A stretch of 64,000 nucleotides of DNA from NCBI GenBank assembly GCA_019722365.1, contig JADFUC010001919.1, positions 1-64,000 on the forward strand. The letters run 5' to 3'. A program made the position numbers and the translations under genes. The DNA is from Lithospermum erythrorhizon. Lineage: Eukaryota; Streptophyta; Magnoliopsida; Boraginales; Boraginaceae. How positions within the stretch are numbered: position 1 is the stretch's first letter; every line of letters begins with the position of its first letter. Below, one piece after another: positions 17,051 to 28,180 of the stretch. Under the pieces are notes generated by a model. It saw nothing but the letters and a program-made list of their open reading frames with translations, was not told the DNA's origin and did no database searches.

Positions 17051-19029
17051 GATACCTATGTCTACTGGGCGCTATAAATTAGAACCTGACGCTAGCGCAC
17101 TTCAAGACCGCTTTCCCATAATTTCCCTTAAAATCAATTTTCATATTACTTTATCAACTTAACTATCAACTATCAATTCTACACAAAATCAGATTTTCAT
17201 TTTGTTCATCTGTTACTGTGTGGGTCTGACATTATTTCCATCTCATAAGATCGTCTACTTTAAGTGAGCCTGTTTATCCAGAAAATATATCAATGGAAAA
17301 AGTTTGAAATGTAATTTCATTGATATATTTTCATCAAGATTATACAATAAACAAAAAATATCTATGGTCAAAGCTGTTAGATGAACAAAAAGTCAAAATA
17401 ATAATCTTTATGATTGAGTGAAAGAATATTAATAACGGTGAGAAGATAAAAGTTGGAAAGAGGATAAAAAGTTAGAGAGAGAGAAATTGCTATTCTTTAT
17501 ATTAAAAGTACATTTGAGTTTTTTTTCTTATATGCTTACTAATTGGTGCTTATCAGGTTAACTTCACTTCGCTATCGATCATCACTGATCAATCTGGCTT
17601 ACATTTACTGCGTATTCGATTAATTAATGATTTTCCAAAATTTGGGAAAAAACTTTGCCCACTCTCATGCAATTAACACTCTCATAATTATAGGGGCGAC
17701 TAAGGATTCTTAATTATTTCTTGCCTCTTTGTTCTCCTGTTTGCTTGTTTCCTTTTTTTTCAAATTTTTTCACTTTTATTGTCCTTTCCTTTTTACATTA
17801 GAGTTTTATGCTTAGATGATGACTTTACCAATGTTCAAACACATTCAATATTTTAATCTAATTATTCATTATCATGCATCTAGAAATTCAAACTCAAATA
17901 TAGAATATGCAGATTTAATTTTTATTATACCATTATTTTTTTAAGAATGAACTATTTTCTTGCTCTAATTATCACCATGGGTTTAATTTTTTATTTAGTA
18001 ATACCACTTATTTTTTTTAAGTTTGTATTACATGATTTAGAAAATATGATTTTTTTTGTTCATGGCCAGAAGTATATCTGTAAAACCACTCGATAGTCTT
18101 CCATGATATTAATTATATGCAAAGTAATACCACTTATCAGTTTCATATGGTATTTTATTTTCATGTGATGCCATTATATACTAGTTGGATGGATTTCTAA
18201 AAGAAACAATGATGAAATCAATATCATATTAAAAAGAATAAGTATTTAAAAATCATGTCTAACAACTATAATTCATTCATCTAATCTTGTCTTTTTTCTT
18301 GACGATCATCTTTGCTTTTGGTTGCATTGTTTTTCTTCTTCAATCTTTCTGAGACATCTTCCTTTCTTACACTTTCACATTATCTCCCGAAATTATTCAT
18401 CCTTCTACGTATTGTAATGCATTTCTGGTATCCCACTATTTGGATCTTGCAATTGGCAATATGCTTTGACACATGTCGCTTAAAAAAATTACACTTATGT
18501 ATGGAAATGCAACAAAGGACATATTATCATCATGTATTTCGATCCCAAAATGAATACTAAGACATGAGGCTATGTGTATTGTATGTTAATAAATGTGAAT
18601 ATTTTGTCTATTTGAGATTAAAAAAGTGAATACCACAAATACTTAATATTATGTATTTCTGGGAGCAACAAATGGATACCACTAAATGAATAGTGTAATG
18701 CGGTATTACGTAAACACAAAATACCATTAATGAATCCATTAAATTATTGTGAGAAGTCTATCCACCTTCCTTCCATGTGAACATTTTAATTAGATAGTTT
18801 ATTCAATAAAATCCAACTATTTTGTGTATTCACTCAAAATAAATGTTAATGTATTCAATTATGTTTGAAATAACCTGCCACGCTTAAAAAAATGTTATAT
18901 ATCGCTTGGTGGTGGGGTCCGAGATAGTATAAATACTTTCTGTAATAAAATCGGAGCATAATGGTACTCAGATTAAAATTTAGTATTATTTTTAATAATA
19001 TATTTAGAATCGTTTTCACAAGCACTCTT
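17051..19029. other. AT-rich sequence without recognisable gene
   Basis: No open frame with protein-like content was found. The right part may belong to the U3 of the gypsy-type LTR whose leader starts near 19030, but I could not place an LTR start. Confidence 0.4.
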
Positions 19030-20297
19030 ATTGCAAAAGGAAAAGTCAAAACCGCATACCAACCGGGACCTAAATTTCTATAAGGAGGCTAAATCTCACC
19101 ACAAATATCTCATAATTCTTATACTCTTCTTCCCCCATCTTGGCCGAACTCCATCATCATCACTCACCAAAATTTTATTTTTTTCTTTCTCCATTTTCCT
19201 TCTCTTCCATTGTTGCTCAAGCTTTATAAATTTGTTGAACATCTTCTCCTCATCATCTTCTACACACCAAGGTAAGAAAGTTTGAAGTTTTGTGATATTT
19301 TCTTGCTATGGAGAATGACTTTTGTTGACTTTTGTTGACTTTTTTCTCAAATTCCTTAAATTTTATTATGATGTTATTGGACTTGTTAGGTTGTTTTATA
19401 TAAGTTTCGATTTTTTATGTGATTGGATAGAGATTATGCTGATTTGAGTCATAAAAGTTTGAGTAGTATTTTGGGGTTTCATTAAACATTCATAAAGTGG
19501 ATAAATTAGTTGAGGAAAATGATTTCTAGGTTGATTAAAATTGGCTTTAAATATATTTTGGTTAAAAGGTTACTTATGGGGCTTAGTCGGGATGGTTGAA
19601 ATTTGCTGACTAAGTCATCTAAAACACGATTAAGAATCTATATACTTAAGTTGGCAATTTGTAACTAAAATGTGCTGGAAAAGTTAGGAAATTAAAATAT
19701 AGTAAGTTGTACTTGCAATCGATCGGTAAGCTTTGGTTAGGCGCGAGCGGGAAGCCGTGCACGCTGACTGTAAATAAAGTAGGCGATATTATATTGCTAG
19801 CTAAGGCGAGTAATCTCACGGTAAAAATTTACTTACCAAATTAGAATGTATATATGTATGTATATGTTGAATATAGTCACAGAATAGGATCACTAAGGAA
19901 CCTTGATTTATTGTAATAGGCAAGTTATTTATTGATTGATTTAGTTTACATTATTTCCATGTATAGAATAAGTTTGTATCTATATATTGAGACTTTGTAC
20001 ATGTAATTGCCAATATCAAGAAATAAAATATTCTTTTACAACTTGTCTTTATTTCTTTATGCAATCGTGAGCCCTAGGTTCTCTTAACCAAAATGTGTGA
20101 AAAGTTAGGAAATTGAATTAAAATCTAAGTTAAATAGTAGTGTTGTAATTGCAATCGATCGGTGTTTTTGGTCAGCGAGTACGGGAAGAGTGCACGTTTG
20201 AATAAATAGGCGAGATGGAGTATTATATTGCTAGCTAAGGTGAGCAATTATCTCACGGTGTAATTATTTTACCAAATTGTGAATGTATATTATGTAT
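19030..20297 (+). mobile_element. left part of a gypsy-type LTR, interrupted by the copia insertion
   Basis: The stretch has the character of the R/U5 leader of large plant gypsy LTRs. A pyrimidine-rich leader with 'CATCTTGGCCGAACTCC' at about 19135 is followed by CACCAAGGTAAG near 19268 and long T/G-rich sequence. A (TTTTGTTGAC) short tandem repeat sits at 19317-19342. The sequence resumes at 25589 after the copia element. The right part of this segment (from about 19666) is also included in a tandem duplication. Confidence 0.4.
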
Positions 20298-20302
20298 GTA
20301 TA
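20298..20302. other. left target-site duplication GTATA
   Basis: GTATA directly precedes the 5' LTR and recurs directly after the 3' LTR (25589-25593). The 5-bp length is the one expected for Ty1/copia integration. Confidence 0.75.
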
Positions 20303-20505
20303 TGTTGAATATAGTTGTTGTAATAGGATCCAAGATCCTTGATTTATTGTAATAGGGCAAAAAGCGTATTTATCGATTGATTTAGTTTATATTATTTTCA
20401 TAGATAGAATAAGTTTGTATCTATATATTGAGGTTTTGTACATGTAATTACACATTGGAAGAAATAAAAATATTCTTTTTTACAACTTGTCTTTATTTCT
20501 CTTTA
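20303..20505 (+). repeat. copia 5' LTR
   Basis: Starts TGTTGAATATAG and ends TTTCTCTTTA just before the primer binding site. It matches 25387-25588 through shared blocks such as TGATTTATTGTA, TGATTTAGTTTATA and TTTTACAACTTGTCTT. Confidence 0.8.
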
Positions 20506-20516
20506 TGCAATCGAGC
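20506..20516 (+). other. decayed primer binding site
   Basis: TGCAATCGAGC corresponds to the canonical TGGTATCAGAGC with changes and a deletion. It is followed by CCTAGGTTCTCTAACC. The duplicated copy at 20060 reads TGCAATCGTGAGC. Confidence 0.6.
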
Positions 20517-20562
20517 CCTAGGTTCTCTAACCTGTCACCGCCAACTTTTTTCCACCACCGCC

Positions 20563-21840
20563 ATGTCAAACGATTCATCCAAAATTGAGAAGAATCCACG
20601 TAGTCCGAATGCTAAATGACTCCCCCCAAACACATCAAACACACCAATTAGTATCTATAAAGCCAAGACAACCAAACTAAAATTACCAACTACATCCTAA
20701 AACGGGCATAACTATCCTGAACGGAAATTGTGTCCGTCTGTATCATATGTGGGCCATAGTTGAACCTCGAAGACGACCCCAAACACCCACCATGTGGAGG
20801 CAGGAAGTCCATGGTGATTTGGGTGGTTAATCAATTCCATGGAACTCGTAAATGAATAAGAAGTATATGTATTTTCTTTAATCAAGCAGTTAATTGGGAT
20901 TTGCACAAAAATACTTCCAGAGAAGATACGCCTCAAACATTCGAGACCGTGCGGAACTCAAAACTTAAAACAAGTAACTTATCCTGTTACCTCTACTACC
21001 CAAACCGTACATTCTTATGGCGAGAATTCTGATCGCATCTCACACAAGTAACCACTCATGCCCGAATGTACCAACATTCAAACCAACCAAAAGAAAAGAA
21101 CGATCTGCCTGATATCCCACGATGACACGAGGCCAAGATAATCCGAATCAAACCTTTCCAACTGCTGCATGAAGCTTTTTCCGAGGTTCAAGAGAAGAAA
21201 ATAGACGAGCAAGCGATGCTCACAAATCTCACCACCCGTAACACCGAAGGGTCTCGGCCTCAACGTGGCACCACTACAATACAAATTTCCACTTAACACT
21301 ACTGTGGACTCAAGATCAAATTTCGTAGTCAACCTCATCATCGCCTTCCTCGAATCAATATAGTCAACCTCATCATCGCCTTCCAGAGTCAACCTCATCA
21401 ATGGCCTAGCTCTGTCTCACTATCACCTTCGTGGTCAAACCGAGGAGGATCAATTGCACTAATCAAACCGATGTAGTACCAGTTCGACCAAAGGGGCGGC
21501 AGAAAATTCCTGAAAGTAATTCATTGCCACCCATACATGGTCATTACCCAAGCGTGGTGCCGAGATATACTGAAACCAAAGAACCGACACCGAGAAGACA
21601 AGAAAGTGAAGAGTTACTCGGGAGCGAAGTCGTAATCGGGAAGTCGAGGCATGGCGTGTAGGTCAAAACCACATAGGGTTGCATGCATTGGCTCCAACTC
21701 AACAATACCAATAATAACCTCAAAGAAGGGAGCGCTTGAGCATTCTATGCCATCCTTCAACCGGCGCAACCCTCCACCAATTTTCTCCAAGTACTGCATA
21801 CTCAACAGAAATCGGGTAACATTTTTTCTTCTCTCACTTT
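20563..21840 (+). pseudogene. copia gag remnant
   Basis: The ATG at 20563 opens a short frame, MSNDSSKIEKNPRSPNAK, in the position and style of a copia gag start. It stops after 18 codons at 20617. The 1.2 kb that follow contain no long frame and I could not read a clear UBN2 domain or CCHC knuckle. Gag would normally form the virus-like particle and package element RNA. Assignment depends on position between the primer binding site and the protease, plus the matching start. Confidence 0.5.
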
Positions 21841-21841
21841 G

Positions 21842-24800
21842 TGGATTATAGATTCAGGCGCTTCTGATCATATGACATCTCACAAATTTCTATTTGATGA
21901 ACTTCATTCTGTGTCGCACCCTATCCCCAATTTAATCGAAGAAGCAAAGATCCCCAATTTAATCAAGCATTTAATCGAAAACCCAAGTATCAGTGGCAGT
22001 AGGATCAGGTTATAATGAAGGATTAAATCGCAAACGGGGTCTATGAGTACAGCGGAAGGGTCAATTAAATTAAATGATAACTTGTGGTTTGGTGAACATG
22101 TTATATATCCCCGGACTTGGCTTTGCAATTTAATATCTATTAGTAAATCGGACGCCGATAATAATTGTATTGTCAGCTTTTCCCGATTCTGTAAATCTCC
22201 AAGATCGGTTAACGGAAGACGATTGGCAGTGCTAGAGTTCGTGATGGCCTTTATTATTTTGCGAGTGATAGTAATTTATTTTTGAACAATCTTTATAATT
22301 CTGTCTATCGTAATATGTGTTATTCTGCTTCTCGAATCATGTTAATTCCTCCTCGTGATCGTGATACCTGCTATTACTACATTTTCATCGCTTTAGGACA
22401 TCCCAAGATTCAAGATTTGCAAAATTATTTCCGTGATATAATTTCCTAAGACTACATTGGAACATTTTAATCAGACATATGTCCATTAGCAAAACACACC
22501 CTCGTGCCCCTGCTTCTCACAAAATTAAACCCACGAATCTCATTCACACTCAATTCATAGTTTGACGCATGTGGTCCCTCTAAATTATCACTCAAATGAG
22601 CATCATGGTTCATCACATTCATTGATGATCATACACGCCTCACCCGAATTTTACTTAATTAAAGACAAACCTTGTGTTGCTCAGATATTTAAATCCTTTT
22701 TTCAGATGATAAAAAACCAATTTCAGACATCTATAAAAAATTTGAGGACGTATTAAACGGTAATCGAATATTTTAACTCCATTCTAAACTCTCTTCATTG
22801 ATGAACATGGCATTATTCATGAAAGCTCGTGGTAGGAACACACCCTAACAAATAAGGTCATTGAATCAAAAATAGACACTTATTAGAAGTTGCTCAAAAG
22901 CATCATGTTTACAATGAATGTCCTAAAATATCTGTGGGCGACGCTTCTCATCAGGCTGCTATCTCGATAAATCGCCCGAAGTCGCACTTAATTTTAAAAC
23001 TCCTTATTCCTTAATAAAGACATCTATTCACATAAAAGCACTAAATGATTCATTTAAAACATTCGATGTATAACTTTCGTCCATATCCATTCGAAGAAAA
23101 ATCTAAACTTGACTTCTGCCATCAAAAACCATTTTCATCGGGTATTCTCCCACCGCTTAGAGGATACCCCATGTCTCTATCCTCGACAAAAAATATATAT
23201 CCCAAGAATGTTACGTTATAAAAAAGAAAACATTTAAAAGTATATAGATAGATTTTAATTTATTCAGATACGAAAATGGGGTATATAAATCAAGAATCAA
23301 CATCAATGGGTTACTTGTGCGAGTAGAGGATGGGGGGTTGGTAGATGAAATGGTGTTGACCATTGATGAGTTATGAAAATGTTCAAGAAAGTAAATAGGC
23401 TGCAGAGTATAAAGGGTGGGGCACGGACGAGGGATATGAAACGCAAGGGGTCAGTGGATTTAAATGTATGCCGGACTATCGATGAATATGAAAATGTCTC
23501 CTATTTTTTGTTACACTGTCTGTGGGAGACGAACTCAGTAGAACGAAGCACAATTATGGCAACGGGACTCTCGATGTTCCCTTTAGATATTATTACCTGA
23601 ACTCAAAACAAATTTTCAAATGAAATTTCACGAATGAGCTTCTCCCACGGGAAAATGATTTACAAAACGATTCTTTCCTCCAAACGACTATCCATAAGGA
23701 ACCCAAGTTTATTCACGGAGGATGAATAAAACGAACTCTCAAGATGGTCAAGAGTCCGATCCCATCGACCGAATCAATCGGTACCAGTAACTCTAATAAT
23801 ATGTCACTTAGACATACCTATACCAAGAAAGGCGCATTACCTATCCTATTGATCGTTTTGTGTCCTATTCGAACCTGTCCTCTTCTTTCGGGGCATTTAC
23901 TGCTAGTCTATCGAATGTTAGACTTCCAAAAAATATTAATGAAGCTCTGTCTATACCTGAATGGAAAAATGCTGTCCTAGATGAAATGAATGCCCTATAT
24001 AAGAATAAAACATGGGATCTAGTAAATTTACCCATTAAAAAACTGCTATCAGAATGGTCTTTACTGAAATATAATGAAAAGTTTTTGGTAAAATCGATAG
24101 GTATAAAGCTAGACTTGTTGCTAAGGGGTTTACCCAAACTTACGGGATCGACGAAAGGAGATTTCTTCAGAATAAACTTAATACTATCCGGTGTTCTCCT
24201 CGTTAGCGTACTAATTTAGATCGGGGATCTACACCAACTTGATATTAAAATGCTTTTTAAATGGGAATTCAAGAGGAAGTGCATATACGATAAGGCCCCG
24301 GATTGAAATAAACTAATCAAGTCTCAGCATTAAAAGATCTTTGTATGGTCTTAAATAATCCTCGGTAGCTTGGTTCAACCGATTCTCAAAGCAAGTTAAA
24401 ATTCATGGGTACACACAAAGTCGCCGATCATACTGCTTATCAAACATGTAAACAATTATTTTAATTGTTCATGTTGATTTATATTATTGTAACCGAAATG
24501 ATCCAAGTAAATCAATAAAATAAAAAATGTTCTTGCTTAATGAATTTGGAAGTTAAAGATCTTGGAAAAGTTAAGATATTTTTAGGTATGGAGATTGCAC
24601 GAGTCATCGCAGCATTTCTATATCCCAAAAGAAAGTATACTGATTGCTAAAGGAAACATTTATGCTAGACGTAGATCAACAACACCCCAAGAACTCGGTA
24701 ATAAAGATCGGTTGTCGGGAGGGGGAGACCGTTGACAAACCAATGTATCAACAATCAGAGGAAAGTTCATCACTTTCACACACTGCACTTACATAGCCTT

Positions 24801-25360
24801 TCGCCCGTGAGCTCGTAAGCCAAGACATGCACGATCCTCGGCTGTGGGCACCTTGGGACAAGGGTCTACAGAATTGAGGTAGTTAAAACGAATCCTCGAC
24901 AAAGGATTATTCTTTAAGAAAAACTATGACAGACAAGACAGTTTTCATGTAATGCTAGACATGTAGATTGATTACGTACGTAAATCAACGCCAGGCTACC
25001 GCACTATCGCGCTGGGAAATCTAGTTACTGAGAAGCAAAAAACGTAACGTAGTAGTCAAGCACATTGAAGGTAATTCGGCAATGGCCCATGGTTCGTGAG
25101 GCAATTTGACAAAAGTGACTCTACGAAGAATTGAACATACAATACCACGGCCCATACAACTCTTATCAGGATAAGAAATCGGCGATTAGTATTGCTCATA
25201 ACCGTTCAACACGTATAACAAAACATGCTGAGGTTGATCGTCATGTTATTAAAGAGAAGATTCATGAAAATCATTAATCAAGCACATAAACTACTGGGCA
25301 ACAACTCTTCCGATATATTAACAAAAGGGACTCGGAAAGAGCCTTCGACTATCTATTAAA
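21842..25360 (+). pseudogene. copia pol remnant (protease, integrase, RT, RNase H)
   Basis: The protease active site is intact at 21842-21913 (WIIDSGASDHMTSHKF). A GAG-pre-integrase block (ALGHPKIQDLQNYF) lies near 22390-22435. Integrase core pieces follow: FIDDHTR near 22619, LLKDK-like and VAQIFKSFFQMIKNQFQTS at 22674-22735, and ENRHLLEVA-like sequence near 22870. An RT N-terminal block (PKNINEALSIPEWKNAV) sits at about 23926-23976. LYGLK with AWFNRF is at about 24335-24390, LGMEIAR at 24582, and RNase H pieces KSAISIAHNRST and AEVDRHVIKEKIH at about 25170-25265. SSDILTKG closes it at about 25306. Frame changes and stops separate nearly all blocks. A piece near 23373-23600 does not fit and may be foreign. 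Confidence 0.8.
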
Positions 25361-25386
25361 TGTCCGATATCTATCATCCAAATTGG

Positions 25387-25588
25387 TGTAAGCGTCAATA
25401 TAGCCATTGTAATAGATCAATTTTGCGATCGCTTGATTTATTGTACAGACAAGTTATTTATCGATTGATTTAGTTTATACTATTTCCATAGATAGAATAA
25501 GTTTGGGGCCTATATAGTTTGAGATCTCTCGTAGATGTAATTACACATCAAGAATAAAATATTCTTTTACAACTTGTCTTTATTTTCA
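25387..25588 (+). repeat. copia 3' LTR
   Basis: Begins around TGTAAGCGTCAATATAGCC and ends TCTTTATTTTCA, directly before the GTATA target duplication. It is alignable with 20303-20505 but clearly diverged. The purine-rich tract expected upstream is not recognisable (CCAAATTGG). Confidence 0.75.
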
Positions 25589-26880
25589 GTATATTTCGTG
25601 TTGATTACGTTGGAATATGAATACCGCTGGTATGATCGTATGTTGCTTCAGGAGTCATCAGTCGCTCCTGAGTCAGCCCGTATTAGATGTTTGGTTTCCA
25701 TATCATTGTTGGGTCATTTTGGATGTTTATAGTGTTTTTTTGGTCGAGTCATGTAGGATTTAGCTAGATATTTTAGCTGGATATGCCGAGTTGTATTATC
25801 AACAATCTGCCCTATACCCCGGTATAAGTTTTTGCTTCAGACTCACACAGAGCGTCATAGTTGCGTCGACGGACATGTTTCTCCCCGCAGTCGAGGTCGA
25901 TTATATGGGTATCTGTTGTAGAAATACGGATTTATATTGAGTTGATTGAGTGTTTGGGAGGTGAGGCTGAAACGCCGAGTTGATTGAGTCAGTCGCTGGC
26001 CCTCAATGTCGTAGTTGATCGAACAGAATGATTTCAGTAAGACTAAAGGCTGGCTGGGTAGTTAAAGGAGTCGATTTGTTCAATAGGTTGCAATGCGATG
26101 TCTTAATGGTGTTGTCGATGTAGCAGTAGTCGGGACTCATTTAGTATTATCACATTGATTTTTTGAACGAGGCCGTCATTTTATCATCTCCATCGTAATT
26201 TTTGTTAGTTGATTTGTTTGAAAATTATGCATTTTGGATCATGAATTACTAATGACTTATATATTATGGCCTTACGCTAGGCCAACATTCTCGTAATACC
26301 GATTCATCCTATGCGTAATCAATTATTTTAATTAATTGCCGAGAGCGCTGGGTTAATTCCCCCACTCGATGTTGTTCATTGCTTTCATACTACACCCGCG
26401 AGGATTTTTAATACTGTGCTGCCGACAGTGCCGCGCTACGTTGTTTCGGTCTGCTCGAGCGATCGTGTCTGAGTTTGCGCAAGAGGATCCTCAATGTAGC
26501 CTTCTTTTCGTCAGAAGTTCGATCTCTATTTGTTGTTACTTCGATCAAAATCATTGTATGTTGATATTTGCGGCTTTGGTCGATTGTTGCATATGGTCGC
26601 GTTGTGTAGTTAGGAAACACCACGATGGATCATTTTCTGCAAAACCTTTGCATTTATCTTGTTTTATTGGTTTATTTCTGGACAGTTGTTTTTAAATTTG
26701 AGTCATCCATCATTGGTGACTCGGTGTCCTGTGATTTGATGATTCTAACCTTTCGTATCGCTGAATCTGCTGGTCAGCAAGTTTGCACGGCCTATAATTA
26801 TGGTATCCCATGTGGTTATGCGCCTAGGTCTAAGTTTGCTCAGGGTTATTCATATTTGTGTGTTTTCTTGTCGATCCGAA
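25589..26880 (+). mobile_element. right part of the gypsy-type LTR and leader
   Basis: Starts with the second GTATA and continues as T/G-rich LTR-like sequence (for example CAGGAGTCATCAGTCGCTCCTGAGTCAGCCCG at 25651-25682, which contains a GGAGTCA/TCCTGAGT hairpin). This leads into a gypsy gag. Short open frames at 26369-26695 and 26625-27065 have no recognised domain in this part. No primer binding site was found, so the LTR end is unknown. Confidence 0.4.
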
Positions 26881-28060
26881 TCTTTCGCTTTTTCCTAGAT
26901 CGGCTGAGGACGCCACCGAGAGCAGACGCGTTGCAGGAGGCCTCGGTGCCACGGCAGGCCAATTTGCATCAGGCCGAGGTGCCCAGAAGTATTAGCCTGC
27001 ACAACAAACTGATACATTCAAGATCCTCAGCTTGGATCCCGTTGTCGCGACGAGGTGTAGTTTGAGAGGATTTCCGTGCATGTGCAATAACCAAAGGGGC
27101 ATCACGCAGGTTGAAGGTTTCAGTGCTCTTTGATCATTTTCTCAAGAGATCCTCCAAATTTATGGAGTCGCAAAAATTTCTATCGGCGGGCGAACAGTTC
27201 ATCCAAGACAATGGAGACTATCTTTGAGCCAACGGGCATAGCGAAGGAAAGTGCGTTTACCACGCATCTATTTCACGCAGGCGCACGCGCATGCTGGGTA
27301 ATTCGCGCTATCCCAATCATGAGAAGAGGATCCTATATCCCGAGCCGCTTTGTAGAGTCGCTCGTGGAGAACTACCGTCTGAAAGTGCACCCATGCTGCT
27401 ACCTTGGAGCAGATTCATTCTGCTGGACTCGTGTAAGCGCACGACCGCCGACAAGACGGTAGACGGCTTGGCCGAAGGCGTCGCCCGCTTCCACCGTACA
27501 TCCAACGGCTAAGAAGATCGGTAGATTCCGCGGACGGGTCGGTATGGGAGATCCGCCACCGGGTATCATCGATGACTTCGCTAGCTTTCAAGAGTCAAAG
27601 AATGCCGCACCGGGCGTCAGACGTGGAGTTACTGGAGCCCGGAAGGCGTAAGAGGGATGAGCAGGAGATAAAGTTAGCCTCGCGGGACCTTCTAGTTGGA
27701 GATTTCGTATAAAGGGTTCAGCCGACTCGCTCAGTCGAAAGGCCGGGCTCAGTCATAAATGTTCGTCCAAGTTTTTCGGTAGCTTCTTCTCGCACCGCGA
27801 CAGCCATGATCCGTAAAGATTTTCAAGGTCGACCGGCGAAAAGTGATTGCCGGGTAGATAACTGCTTTCGCTGTCGCCAGCTCGACATTCATGGTGGTTT
27901 GCCCCTCGGTCCGGAATGGGCGGCGTTTAGTACTTTTCACCTGCACCTTTCACGGTGGGCGGCTATCGTGGGCGCAGGACGCCGGGAGGCCGTGGTCGCT
28001 TGAAATGGAGGTTCTCAAGGGAACGCAGTTGTGTAGCAATTAGAAATGCGCCTGGGTCGA
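26880..28060 (+). pseudogene. Ty3/gypsy gag remnant
   Basis: Gag would form the capsid and bind element RNA. An Ala/Glu/Gln-rich N-terminal stretch is read at about 26900-27000 (ADALQEASVPRQANLHQA). Around 27140-27300 come PPNLW, then METIFEPTG and HLFHAGARACWV, which match the retrotransposon gag core pattern (proline-rich start, WI..ME..F, then GEARxWW). CFRCRQLDIHG at about 27862-27895 looks like a CCHC zinc knuckle that has lost its last cysteine. The local base composition is more GC-rich than the window, as for other gypsy coding sequence. Stops and frameshifts interrupt the reading. Spacing to the downstream protease is normal for gypsy. Confidence 0.6.
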
Positions 28061-28144
28061 GGCCGTGGGATGATGCAATACTCAAGAAGTAGGATTCCCC
28101 AGAGTCATGGACAAGTACCTATTATTATGTAATTTAAGGCTGGT

Positions 28145-28180
28145 ATCTTTGATTTTGGAGCTACTCACTCATTTATTTCC
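28145..28180 (+). pseudogene. gypsy aspartic protease active-site remnant
   Basis: The twelve codons read IFDFGATHSFIS, which corresponds to the LFDSGATHSFIS-type active site of plant gypsy proteases. The catalytic D-S-G triplet is D-F-G here, so the serine is lost. The sequence soon runs into stops. The match fixes the superfamily as Ty3/gypsy and the orientation as plus. Confidence 0.75.

Larger units (their letters stand above)
19666..20533 (+). repeat. tandem duplication of flank + copia 5' LTR + PBS + leader
   Basis: Unit 1 (about 19666-20089) and unit 2 (about 20090-20533) align over their whole length with substitutions and small indels. Each contains, in order, AAAATGTG, a gypsy-LTR flank ending in GTATA, an LTR starting TGTTGAATATAG (19865 and 20303), a decayed primer binding site (20060 and 20506), and GAGCCCTAGGTTCTC. 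Unit 2 continues into the copia gag start; unit 1 ends at the junction with unit 2. TAAC(C/T)A is shared at the breakpoints. Confidence 0.85.
20303..25588 (+). mobile_element. Ty1/copia retrotransposon, complete in outline but decayed
   Basis: Two ~200-bp LTRs, a decayed initiator-Met primer binding site, a gag start, and pol remnants in the copia order (protease, integrase, reverse transcriptase, RNase H) lie between GTATA target duplications. The order with integrase before reverse transcriptase defines copia rather than gypsy. It sits inside a gypsy LTR, so it is the younger of the two insertions. Many stops, frameshifts and LTR divergence show that it is old and immobile. Confidence 0.85.

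Noticed and set aside
17035..17052. GGTTCGATACC, similar to a tRNA T-loop
   Set aside because: No acceptor stem, anticodon arm or D-arm could be matched around it.
26369..26695. 108-codon plus-strand frame rich in Cys and aromatic residues
   Set aside because: It lies in LTR/leader-type sequence of the gypsy element and has no domain.
27317..27505. Minus-strand frame across the gypsy gag region
   Set aside because: It is a shadow of gag on the opposite strand.
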